DNA from: Bacteroidaceae bacterium
GTDB taxonomy: Bacteria > Bacteroidota > Bacteroidia > Bacteroidales > Bacteroidaceae
Assembly (NCBI GenBank): GCA_017461605.1
Contig: JAFTXN010000009.1
Coordinates: 62,001-126,000 of the forward strand
Length of the DNA: 64,000 nucleotides
Direction: 5' to 3'
Below, piece by piece: positions 8,990 to 16,797 of the stretch (positions within the stretch are counted from its first letter, which is position 1; each line of letters opens with the position of its first letter). The translations under genes were made by a program, and so were the position numbers. The notes under the pieces were generated by a model. It saw only the letters and a program-made list of their open reading frames with translations. It made no database searches and was not told the origin of the DNA.

Positions 8990-10177
8990 TCACTTTTTTT
9001 CCTCTACACAATCTTCAACACTCTCCGTTCCTAACAAATCGTCGTCTTCTCTAGTGTCATATTCGTATTTAGGATTGACGTGGATTGTAAACTCCCCTTC
9101 CTCTGCGTGTTGTCTTGAACTCAACTTCCAATGCAACGTGAAAGTATCTATATCATGGGGAGCATGGACATAGACTGCATCAAAAGAGAATGCATCTTGA
9201 GGATTAAGCGTTTGTTTGCTTTGAGAAATCTGTTTATCGTCAATGGAAGTGTCGTATATACGACGAAACGACGGGGACGAATGGATTTGCTTTTCATTGG
9301 TGTCGGCAAAGCTTACTCGGTCGTCGTCGGCCGTTACCCATATCTTAATGTTATCAAGTGCCTCTGTTCCTTGATTGATAAAAACTATCTGCAACGGAAC
9401 ATAACTATAATTGATGGTTTTTTGAACGATTCTCGCAGTAGCAATAGGAAGTGCAGGCATACTTAGGCTTTCGGACAGTGCCTGCTGCTGTCTCAATACA
9501 TTATTTATGCCATCAAGCCAATTCACCGGTGTTGCAGTACCTGTATGCCGGTAACATTGGTTACAATTACTTGATGTATAATATATCCGCTTGTAACGTG
9601 GATTGATCGTGATTTCGTCTGTAAGGCCTTCTTCGGATTGGAAGAGCAAGGTACAAGCATATTGCGGAACGTATGCTGCTCGCTCTTTATCCACGTCCTC
9701 AATGATTTTCTTAATCCATCCGCTGAGTCCACTCAAACTGTTCTCATCCGTGAAAAGCGTGATGGTGTCGTGATTGATGTCAAACGGCATATACTCGATA
9801 TGCTCATCTGCCTCCTTATCAATGGAGGCCAAGGCTATCATTCGATTCTCGCCTTTAGCTCGCAATGCATAACCGTATTCATACATCACGTTACTATTGG
9901 GCATGTGCTTCGGTAAGCTGTGGGTCTCTTTCGGTGGATAATAGGTGGTAACCGGTGTGAGGTCCGCCACAAAAATGTCGCAGTTGTTTATCTTCTCCAA
10001 CACTTCTGTTGCAATGTTTCGCTTGCCTACACGCTCACGTGTGTCTTGATCGATGAAGAGTTCTATTCCCTCCGTTGCCAAATGCTTCGCGGCTTTTCTC
10101 AGTGCGGAGCTAACGATGCTCTTGGTGTCCTTACGATCATTTTGCCAGGAGAAGAACAATCTGTACCTGTTCATCAT
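8990..10177 (-). CDS. TIR-like domain protein with C-terminal beta-sandwich-like region
   Basis: 395 residues. The N-terminal ~150 residues match the TIR-like nucleotide-binding family seen in anti-phage effectors: RLFFSWQNDRKDTKSIVSSAL (8-26), IDQDTRERVGKRNIATEVLEKI (42-63), CDIFVADLTPV (66-76) and PNSNVMYEYGYAL (93-105). Glu100 in the last motif is in the position of the conserved NADase glutamate. Residues ~230-370 look all-beta (QIVFINQGTEALDNIKIWV), resembling a CARDB/Ig-like sensor, but this is unassigned. It lies inside the capsule operon between VirE and CapE genes and shares their strand. Defence function is inferred; no partner nucleotidyltransferase is visible. Two start ATGs are adjacent (10177, 10174). 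Confidence 0.72.
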   Translation of the reverse strand: MMNRYRLFFSWQNDRKDTKSIVSSALRKAAKHLATEGIELFIDQDTRERVGKRNIATEVLEKINNCDIFVADLTPVTTYYPPKETHSLPKHMPNSNVMYEYGYALRAKGENRMIALASIDKEADEHIEYMPFDINHDTITLFTDENSLSGLSGWIKKIIEDVDKERAAYVPQYACTLLFQSEEGLTDEITINPRYKRIYYTSSNCNQCYRHTGTATPVNWLDGINNVLRQQQALSESLSMPALPIATARIVQKTINYSYVPLQIVFINQGTEALDNIKIWVTADDDRVSFADTNEKQIHSSPSFRRIYDTSIDDKQISQSKQTLNPQDAFSFDAVYVHAPHDIDTFTLHWKLSSRQHAEEGEFTIHVNPKYEYDTREDDDLLGTESVEDCVEEKK

Positions 10178-10808
10178 GTTTTTGTTTCTTCAAATCTTTA
10201 TCTGCTTCTTGTCTGTTATTTGCTCAAGAGAGCTTTGTGGTTTATTGAGTTCTATTGTCTTAATAATACACCTCGTTGATAAATCAAAATCAACAGATTA
10301 AACATGATTACATGGTAGCCATCCGACTACAAGAGCTCTGATAAACTATGAGCAATCAACAGATGAAACAGATGACACTCGTTGGAGTGGTAAAAGCTGT
10401 ATCATCTGTATAATCTCGTTGATAAATAATCAGTGATGAGACGGACAACAGATTGGATAACTTCTCAAAATGAGAACCCCATCCCTGTTTTTCTACAAGC
10501 ACTGCAGATTTTTCTACAAAGCCTGTATAATCTATAGCCTGCCCAGACTATTGCTCTCCATTAATTTTTTTATACCGTTTTTGCTGCCCTACTGTCATCT
10601 TTTATGCTAATCCCCTGTTATATAGCAATGTATCTTATGGCAACAACTATGGCAGTAAAAGTTCTTACTGCATCTTCTGCCATACTACTGCCATAGTTGC
10701 TGCCATAACATAAATGGCTGAATTATACACTTTTGTATGAAAATATGGCAGCAGGACAGTAAAAGTCGCACATAAATCTATAGAGAGGAGAATGTGTGCG
10801 TTCTTATA
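10178..10808. other. 631-base intergenic region with short repeats between VirE and TIR-like genes
   Basis: No credible gene. The right half (10636-10750) holds a long inverted repeat and six TATGGCA words, listed separately. The left half contains degenerate CAACAGAT/ACAGATGA words and a 13-base direct repeat CTCGTTGATAAAT at 10272-10284 and 10415-10427. A relic of the dispersed repeat family (word CAAGCACTGCAGA) lies at 10490-10524. Nothing resembling a TAnnTTTG promoter was found for the TIR-like gene. Confidence 0.6.
10636..10707. repeat. 22-bp near-perfect inverted repeat with TATGGCA iteron-like words
   Basis: Left arm 10636-10657 and right arm 10686-10707 pair over 22 bases with a single mismatch and a 28-base loop. 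The heptamer TATGGCA or its complement occurs six times in 115 bases: 10636, 10648 and 10744 on the plus strand; 10678, 10689 and 10701 on the minus strand. It lies just downstream of the VirE stop (10809). It could be a termination structure, but there is no T-run. It could also be a protein-binding or replication-type site. Confidence 0.75.
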
Positions 10809-12647
10809 TCAGGCGACGTCTATGCGACGAAGCCAATAAACACTACCGCATGTGCGACGAAGTCTTATGATATTAGGCTGATTCATCAAAAAGCGACCGA
10901 AATGGGTAAGACTGCCCAAACGGAGTTGTGAACCGGCCTTGCGGCGGATGATATCAAATATCTCTGTCGTGGTGTAGTATTTGGCCTGTTTATCGTCGCT
11001 GTCGGCTATCCGGAAGGTGTTGTGGAAATACTGTTCCAACGGTGTCCGAACTTCATACTGACGATTGTGCTGCATCACACGCTCTGTTTCGGCCTCATCA
11101 AACCAGCTTCGCTCACCGGCAGAGAGGGCTGCCATCACTTGGGCGTAGAGCTGGAAATGGTTGATGGAATGGGCAATTTTGATGGGTGCCGTGAGTTCCA
11201 CTCCGATGAATCGACGACTGCCGGATGGGTCAGTCAGAATATCGCTCATGTTGGTAGTGGCTATGAAGGAGGCTCGTCGTGGCAGGTCTTCCATCGTGCT
11301 GCCATAGGGTCGCTTGGTCTTGACTTGCGACAATTGTATCACATTCTTGAGAAAACCTTGCTGTATGCCCGGTGATATCTTGTTGAACTCATCCAAATTG
11401 ATGAGCAGCAGAGAACTCATGGCATAATAGACTTCCTTTTTGTTCTCCAACAGGAGGTTGTCGGTATACCCCCAACGCAACTCGGGCGGCAACAGGTTTT
11501 TGCAGAAGGTGGACTTTCGATATCCCTGCGGAGAAATGAGCAGTGGGGCGATGCTGTTACCGAACTTCTTATTGCCACCCAGCCATTGCGCCACTGTAGC
11601 CAAGAGCCATGTGCGAAACCACTTTGGCCACTCGGGGGTATCGGTGGGGACGGTTGCCGCCAATTCACCGATGTAATCGTGACCATCCCAATGTCCAATG
11701 GTGTCTTGCAAATAGTTGAAGACAGGATCGTAACGATTGATTTTGTTGGAATACAAATAGCGTTTTAGGTCGGCATCCCAAGCCTCAATCCCCACACGAT
11801 GCAAGTCGATGACAAAACCTCGCTGTACTCGTTCGTCCACTACACGCCATCCATAGGCCCATTGATCGTACGCGCGATACTCTGTTACGCCTCGCACCTC
11901 GTCATGCCGAAATGCATAAAGGTGCTCCAAATGGTGTATCATCCGTTCTGTGAGGGATTGCGATTTTTCGTCGGTTTCATCGGAACTTTTTACACTTCTC
12001 CGAAGAGATTCCAACATCGAGAGTTGGCCGACCTTCAGCGAGCAGGCCCCAGCATCGTAATAGGCGGCATCGTCGTATGATAGCGGACTACTTACACGCA
12101 ACACATTTTGTGACTCTGCAGAGAATACCGGGCGCAAGTCGTTTCCCAGAATGGGAGAATACAACGAGAGTGCCCATGGATAGGCTTCTTGACAGAAACG
12201 AAGAGCGGAAACTTCATCTTTCGGCAAATTGCCATCCGGCAGACAGACTTTCACCCACACAATGACATGATCACCCGTTGCACCGATGAAAGCGGCCAAA
12301 GTGAACGGGAGAAGTGACGCTCCATATTTAGCAGCCGCCAATGCTTCGGCATGATGCAGGCCGGAGAGTTCTAAAGCAATGATACCGTTAAAGCGGTTCA
12401 TACTGACACCTCCATCAGGAGTTTTCTCCCACTCTGCTGTTGGGCAAATAGCAGGTAAGTTCCGAACCAACTGTGTGCCATCGCCACCGGCACGTGTCAG
12501 ATCTCGCAAGCGCTGCAAAGACTTCTTAGTGGTCTCAGCCCGAAGGCGCTCAAGAAAATCTTCAATGGTTACCAACGCATAACGGACTGCACGGTGCTTG
12601 TCCGTCATAGTGCGCGTAAGGCGCAATGTCTCTTTTTCTTTTCTCAT
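10809..12647 (-). CDS. VirE/BT4734-family primase-helicase-like protein
   Basis: 612 residues. The N-terminal ~200 residues match the BT4734/BF3469 (VirE N-terminal, primase-like) domain. Residues ~310-520 are the VirE P-loop domain with a degenerate Walker A ISPQGYRKST (371-380), Walker B LLLINLDE (413-420), and FIATTNMSDILTDPSGSRRFIGVEL (sensor/arginine-finger region). The family is linked to mobile-element replication and often sits near Bacteroides capsule loci, with unknown role. Here it is inside the locus, on the same strand, between a GxxExxY gene and the TIR-like gene. Length is full for the family. No integrase or mobilisation gene accompanies it. Confidence 0.85.
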   Translation of the reverse strand: MRKEKETLRLTRTMTDKHRAVRYALVTIEDFLERLRAETTKKSLQRLRDLTRAGGDGTQLVRNLPAICPTAEWEKTPDGGVSMNRFNGIIALELSGLHHAEALAAAKYGASLLPFTLAAFIGATGDHVIVWVKVCLPDGNLPKDEVSALRFCQEAYPWALSLYSPILGNDLRPVFSAESQNVLRVSSPLSYDDAAYYDAGACSLKVGQLSMLESLRRSVKSSDETDEKSQSLTERMIHHLEHLYAFRHDEVRGVTEYRAYDQWAYGWRVVDERVQRGFVIDLHRVGIEAWDADLKRYLYSNKINRYDPVFNYLQDTIGHWDGHDYIGELAATVPTDTPEWPKWFRTWLLATVAQWLGGNKKFGNSIAPLLISPQGYRKSTFCKNLLPPELRWGYTDNLLLENKKEVYYAMSSLLLINLDEFNKISPGIQQGFLKNVIQLSQVKTKRPYGSTMEDLPRRASFIATTNMSDILTDPSGSRRFIGVELTAPIKIAHSINHFQLYAQVMAALSAGERSWFDEAETERVMQHNRQYEVRTPLEQYFHNTFRIADSDDKQAKYYTTTEIFDIIRRKAGSQLRLGSLTHFGRFLMNQPNIIRLRRTCGSVYWLRRIDVA

Positions 12648-12802
12648 CTCTAATATAATTTAATGTTCTAGTCTTCATTCTTTCTACTCTTGATTTGGTT
12701 GTCAACTGATTGGGGTATCAACAAGATTACACAGATCATACGGACGGGGCATACCCGAATGTCAACCATGTAATCTATTGATTTTTCTTCAATACCAGAG
12801 AT

Positions 12803-13180
12803 TTAGTAGATATTAGCTGCTAACCTTTTAACTTGCAAGCTGCTTTGACCGAAGTTAATCAATAGCCCAACCTGCATTCCGGTGACCTTTAAGTAATTGA
12901 TTACCTGAGATTGAAAAACAGGTAACATTTCCTGCACGGCTTTCAGTTCTAATATAACTTTACCCTCAACAACAAAATCTGCTATATAGTCACACCCCAA
13001 AGTGTTACCATGAAACTTAATTTGCAAATGCTTTTCTCGCTCGAATGGAATTCCCTCTTCCTGCAGAACTATTGCAACTGCTTCTTGATATACTTTTTCC
13101 AAAAAGCCACAACCTAATTCATTGTGCACTTTATAACAGGCATTGACAATCTTTCCGGTTAATTCTTGATACAAGTACAT
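12803..13180 (-). CDS. GxxExxY protein (PD-(D/E)XK-like), second copy
   Basis: 125 residues with GCGFLEKVYQEAV (G-x-x-E-x-x-Y), DFVVEGKVILELKAVQE (nuclease-like D...E-x-K) and a final QVINYLKVTGMQVGLLINFG. It is clearly related to the 6140-6508 protein but diverged throughout, so they are not a recent duplication. Both flanks (12660-12800 and 13190-13315) contain ACAGATT/ACACAGAT-type words and no promoter. The function is unknown; the recurring position inside the capsule operon is the main clue. Confidence 0.9.
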   Translation of the reverse strand: MYLYQELTGKIVNACYKVHNELGCGFLEKVYQEAVAIVLQEEGIPFEREKHLQIKFHGNTLGCDYIADFVVEGKVILELKAVQEMLPVFQSQVINYLKVTGMQVGLLINFGQSSLQVKRLAANIY

Positions 13181-13321
13181 TACAGCATTTATGTTTCAAC
13201 AGACTACGCAAACACGTAGAAAACAGAACATGAATCATCCAGATTAAACTGGATAGTTTCCTTAAAACATACCTAAACAAAAACTGTACAATCTGTGAAA
13301 TCTGTTGAATAACACTAAGAG

Positions 13322-15247
13322 CTACGCCTTTACGTCATACACCTCATACACCGAATTTTTGGAGATAAACTCGGGAACGGTGTTTTTCATGAGGCGTACC
13401 ATGTCGGGGATTTCCACTTCACGACTCAAGCGTTCGAGTTCATCGACCACAGCAAGGGCTTCAGCATACGCGTATTCACGTACTTTGGCTACATGGATGC
13501 GCTTATGCGATGTAGGAATGGTATTCTCGGCATTGGAGAGAACTTCCTCATAGAGCTTTTCGCCGGGGCGAAGGCCTGTGTATTCGATTTTAATGTCCTT
13601 ATCCGGTACCAATCCGGCTAATTCTATCATGCGTCGGGCCAAATGCCGAATTTTAACGCTTTCACCCATATCGAAGACGAAGATTCGATTGTTTTCCCCC
13701 ATTGTAGCTGCTTCCATCACCAAGCGACAGGCCTCGGGAATGGTCATAAAGAAACGGGTAATTTCAGGATGCGTAACGGTTACCGGACCTCCTTTGGCTA
13801 TCTGTGCGGAGAAACGAGGGATAACCGAGCCGTTGCTACCCAGCACATTGCCAAAACGCGTGGTCACAAAGCGTGTCCTCCCTTGTTTCTCTCCTTTCTC
13901 TATGGCGAGACCGAGACTCTGCACATAGATTTCGGCCAAACGCTTGGTACAGCCCATGATATTGGTAGGATTGACGGCCTTGTCCGTGCTGACCATCACC
14001 ATCTTCTCGATGCCATATTCCAGACACTTGTCTGCCACATTACGACTGCCGGCCACATTCACCAATACAGCCTCGCAGGGATTTTCTTCCATCAAGGGTA
14101 CATGCTTGTAGGCTGCAGCGTGGAACACCACTTGGGGATGGTACTTGCGGAACACAAAATCCAATCGGGGCAACTGACGCACATCACCAATGACGGGCAC
14201 AAATTTGAGATCGGGAAAACGTTCTTCAAACTCTAGACGCAAATTATGCAACGGGGTTTCGGCATTGTCGAACAATATCAGTTCCTTCACGCCGAAACCG
14301 GCCAACTGCCGACAGAGTTCGGAACCGATGCTGCCGGCCGCACCGGTCACCAGCACCTCTTTTCCGCGGAAGTTTGCCATGATTTCATCCATCGAAATCT
14401 TAATCTCCGGACGTCCCAGCAAGTCTTCGATCTTCACTTCGCGCACATTCTGCTTCATCACAACACCCTCGGACACTTCGTCCAACGGAGGCGCGATGAG
14501 AACTTTCACCTTTGCTTCGGTCAGATAATGCACCAAGCGATTTTTCTCTTCTTTCACTCCCTCCTGCGTAGCAAAAAGAACAGCCCCTATATCATACCGC
14601 TCACACAAATGCTCGATTTCCTCCGCTGTCTCAAAATAGTAGACATGAAGACCTGACACCGAGGAATTTTTCATCCGATGACCGGGAGTCAGCAATCCGT
14701 GGATGGCATAATGGGTGGATTCCTTAAAACGCATGGCAAGCGCCACACTCTTGCTATCAACTCCGTAGACCAACACGCGAGTCTTGCGATGCGCATTGCG
14801 CACACTCTTTCTGACAAGGTCATACACCAACACCATCACGATGCGCAACAAGATGAGAGCACTGATAGTCAGGAGAAAATCCAACAACACCACCGCCACA
14901 ATCTGACGCAACGACATGGTAAACATCGGCAACAGCAGCAAAGCTGCAGCCAGCAGCACATCCTTCCCCATCACAGCCGTGACAATACGTCCCAAATCAC
15001 GCAGCGAAGAATGTCGTACTATAATGCGATAGGTACGGAACAGCAAGAAGAATATGCCCGCAAACAACAAGGCAAAACCCATCCACCATCCATGCTGGGG
15101 CGCCAATATGGTCTTTCCTCCGATAAACACCCACAACAAGAACATGGATAAAAACGAAGAAAAGGTGGACACCACCAAATCGGACAACAGAATAACCCAA
15201 GCACTCAGATAGCGTTCTGAGCGCAACTTAGACAGCAAATTTGACAT
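13322..15247 (-). CDS. membrane-anchored nucleoside-diphosphate-sugar 4,6-dehydratase (CapD/WbpM/PglF type)
   Basis: 641 residues. The first ~150 residues hold four hydrophobic helices (VILLSDLVVSTFSSFLSMFL and following). A Rossmann-like domain comes next (RVLVYGVDSKSVALAM). The catalytic SDR domain starts near residue 285 with VLVTGAAGSIGSELCRQL, continues VSTDKAVNPTNIMGCTKRLAE (Met in place of the catalytic Tyr) and ends with GLRPGEKLYEEVL. Members dehydrate UDP-GlcNAc at the inner face of the membrane to start synthesis of rare amino sugars. It is the first sugar gene after UpxY, about 145 bases downstream. Confidence 0.92.
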   Translation of the reverse strand: MSNLLSKLRSERYLSAWVILLSDLVVSTFSSFLSMFLLWVFIGGKTILAPQHGWWMGFALLFAGIFFLLFRTYRIIVRHSSLRDLGRIVTAVMGKDVLLAAALLLLPMFTMSLRQIVAVVLLDFLLTISALILLRIVMVLVYDLVRKSVRNAHRKTRVLVYGVDSKSVALAMRFKESTHYAIHGLLTPGHRMKNSSVSGLHVYYFETAEEIEHLCERYDIGAVLFATQEGVKEEKNRLVHYLTEAKVKVLIAPPLDEVSEGVVMKQNVREVKIEDLLGRPEIKISMDEIMANFRGKEVLVTGAAGSIGSELCRQLAGFGVKELILFDNAETPLHNLRLEFEERFPDLKFVPVIGDVRQLPRLDFVFRKYHPQVVFHAAAYKHVPLMEENPCEAVLVNVAGSRNVADKCLEYGIEKMVMVSTDKAVNPTNIMGCTKRLAEIYVQSLGLAIEKGEKQGRTRFVTTRFGNVLGSNGSVIPRFSAQIAKGGPVTVTHPEITRFFMTIPEACRLVMEAATMGENNRIFVFDMGESVKIRHLARRMIELAGLVPDKDIKIEYTGLRPGEKLYEEVLSNAENTIPTSHKRIHVAKVREYAYAEALAVVDELERLSREVEIPDMVRLMKNTVPEFISKNSVYEVYDVKA

Positions 15248-15393
15248 GTTTATTTTTTATTTTTAAACACTGGCAATCCCCAACAGGGAATTACATAGAA
15301 ATAAGAATCGATCAAAAAGAATTGCAGTATACACCACTTGGAGAAACCCCAAAGGATTTCACCGATCTAAAGAAACCTGCAGCACAACTGCTA

Positions 15394-15927
15394 TCAGTTC
15401 CCTATTTTCTCAAGAAAACAAGCCGGAACATAAGTGGTAGCCACGGCAATCACTCCGGGTATCACCACCAGCACACGACGATCACGACGAATACGTTTCA
15501 CAAAACCTTCAGTCCCGGCAAAAGGACCTTCAACAACACGAACGCGTTCCCCCTTGTTGTAATTAACCATAGCCTCATCACTGAAATATTCCAAACCTTG
15601 CGCTATGGCTGATGTCACCAAACGGAAGACATTGAATTCACGATCGGGAATTACGGCAGCCGCCGTCTTTTCAGCATTCATATAAAAACAAAACTCATGA
15701 AAGTGCTTCCGTTGTAATTCCCTAAGCGCCGGCCATGAGGCTCGCACAAACATCAAGGAATTTACCACGGGACGACGAACTTTCTTCTGATGATCGCCAC
15801 GCTGCACCACAACTTCTTCCAAAGGGATGTAACTCTCAAGAGAATGCTGATGAAGCAGTTCTTCCACAACAAAGACTTTGTTATAGAAAACTTTCAAAGC
15901 ATACCAATGTAACGCTTCCTCTTTCAT
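15394..15927 (-). CDS. UpxY-family capsule transcription antiterminator (NusG-like)
   Basis: 177 residues from ATG 15925-15927 (MKEEALHWYALKVF). The open frame can be extended four codons to a TTG at 15939, which is less likely. The N-terminal NusG-NGN domain (WYALKVFYNKVFVVEELL, PVVNSLMFVRA) is followed by a KOW motif (GERVRVVEGPFAGTEGFVKRI). UpxY proteins bind the leader of their own polysaccharide operon and prevent early termination. It is the first gene of the leftward locus, which fits. No UpxZ inhibitor gene is beside it, unlike the usual Bacteroides UpxY-UpxZ pair. Confidence 0.93.
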   Translation of the reverse strand: MKEEALHWYALKVFYNKVFVVEELLHQHSLESYIPLEEVVVQRGDHQKKVRRPVVNSLMFVRASWPALRELQRKHFHEFCFYMNAEKTAAAVIPDREFNVFRLVTSAIAQGLEYFSDEAMVNYNKGERVRVVEGPFAGTEGFVKRIRRDRRVLVVIPGVIAVATTYVPACFLEKIGN

Positions 15928-15956
15928 AGTCACATTCAAGCATAGTCATTACTCCC

Positions 15957-15972
15957 CGAAGCATCCGCTTCG
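15957..15972 (-). promoter_or_regulatory. leader hairpin upstream of UpxY gene
   Basis: CGAAGC/GCTTCG arms with a four-base loop, 30 bases before the UpxY ATG and within the untranslated leader. In Bacteroides fragilis, 5' leader sequences of capsule operons are needed for UpxY action, so this is a candidate recognition hairpin. The function is inferred. Confidence 0.4.
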
Positions 15973-16110
15973 AGCACCCTTAAGATTTAGCTGCGATCTG
16001 CAATCTTCACAGAAATCACAACAAGCGAGGCTCACCTATCCAGGAATTTTGCCATCGAAATCTTGACGCGAATACATGCGACAATATTTAGTACACGCAC
16101 ACGCGACACC

Positions 16111-16119
16111 GCAAAGATA
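16111..16119 (-). promoter_or_regulatory. capsule operon promoter, -7 box TATCTTTGC
   Basis: The reverse complement of 16111-16119 reads TATCTTTGC, a perfect Bacteroidetes -7 element, giving a leader of about 175 bases before UpxY. No clear -33 TTTG was found. I looked for inverted repeats flanking it, as in phase-variable capsule promoters, and saw none, so the promoter appears fixed. Confidence 0.6.
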
Positions 16120-16457
16120 AACATCTTTTATGATATAGCACCTTTTATTGTTATTTTTATTTCCTTTATTTACCCCCCCTATTTACTAAAGCGCTATACC
16201 ACAGCAATTTACAAAGAGAGCACAAAAGCTTAAAAAATAATTCAACAACATTCATACTTACAAAGCAAGACTCTGCCTCCCCTATGTCGGTATCGCAAGA
16301 TTCTTCACCTGTCACAACAAACCCAACCTCTATGGGTATGAGGAGAACCATGAAGCTGACACGTTGTTACAGACCATCGTCACTTTTCGCATAAAGAATT
16401 GACTCGCCTCTAAAAAGAGATTTTCACCTCACTCTCTTGCGAATAAAAAAAATGTTG
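16120..16457. other. intergenic region between the capsule promoter and tRNA-Ser
   Basis: 338 AT-rich bases separating divergent transcription units. A short minus-strand open frame (16166-16351) lacks a ribosome-binding context and family resemblance. Nothing else was identified. Confidence 0.4.
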
Positions 16458-16465
16458 TATCTTTG
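16458..16465 (+). promoter_or_regulatory. tRNA-Ser promoter, -7 box TATCTTTG
   Basis: A perfect TAnnTTTG box lies 17 bases before the tRNA 5' end, so the primary transcript would start a few bases upstream of it. Confidence 0.7.
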
Positions 16466-16482
16466 CCCTCGCTTATAACTAA

Positions 16483-16570
16483 GGAGAGGTGCTCGAGTGG
16501 TTGAAGAGGCACGCCTGGAAAGCGTGTAAACCCCAAAAGGGTTTCGCAGGTTCGAATCCTGTTCTCTCCG
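16483..16570 (+). tRNA. tRNA-Ser (anticodon GGA)
   Basis: 88-base class II tRNA. The acceptor stem GGAGAGG pairs with the 3' CTCTCC. The D-arm contains GCTCGAGTGGTTGAAGAGGC. The anticodon loop CTGGAAA lies in the stem ACGCC/AGCGT region. A long variable arm (CCCCAAAAGGG) and T-arm GGTTCGAATCC follow, with discriminator G at 16570. CCA is not encoded. It decodes UCC/UCU serine codons. It marks the boundary between the capsule locus and core genes. Confidence 0.95.
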
Positions 16571-16590
16571 CAAATTATTCCCCACGACTT

Positions 16591-16638
16591 AACATGTTTC
16601 TATGTTGTTTTTCCGTCAACATAGAAACATGTTTTTTA
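16591..16638 (+). terminator. terminator after tRNA-Ser
   Basis: Perfect 17-base arms, 16591-16607 and 16618-16634, with a ten-base loop, followed by a run of T. It also lies between convergent units (tRNA-Ser and the 5'-nucleotidase operon) and could serve both. Confidence 0.85.
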
Positions 16639-16797
16639 TTCTTGAGTTTCTTTAGCGAATCACATAAATTATCAACATATTACACAGACAGCGCGTACTT
16701 CGTATTTTTAGAAACATTCGTGTTCAACTTAACTTTCGAACGACATACCTACTTGCAGATTGCGCCATTGCAAAAGGCGTTACGCATCAAATATATT

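Noticed and set aside
16166-16351. Short minus-strand open frame between the capsule promoter and tRNA-Ser
   Set aside because: No recognisable domain, no ribosome-binding context, AT-rich filler between divergent promoters.
15940-16482. Invertible capsule promoter
   Set aside because: I searched by eye for inverted repeats on both sides of the TATCTTTGC box and found none of useful length; no invertase gene nearby.
16483-16570. Integration of the capsule locus at tRNA-Ser as a genomic island
   Set aside because: No integrase and no second copy of the tRNA 3' end was seen within the window.
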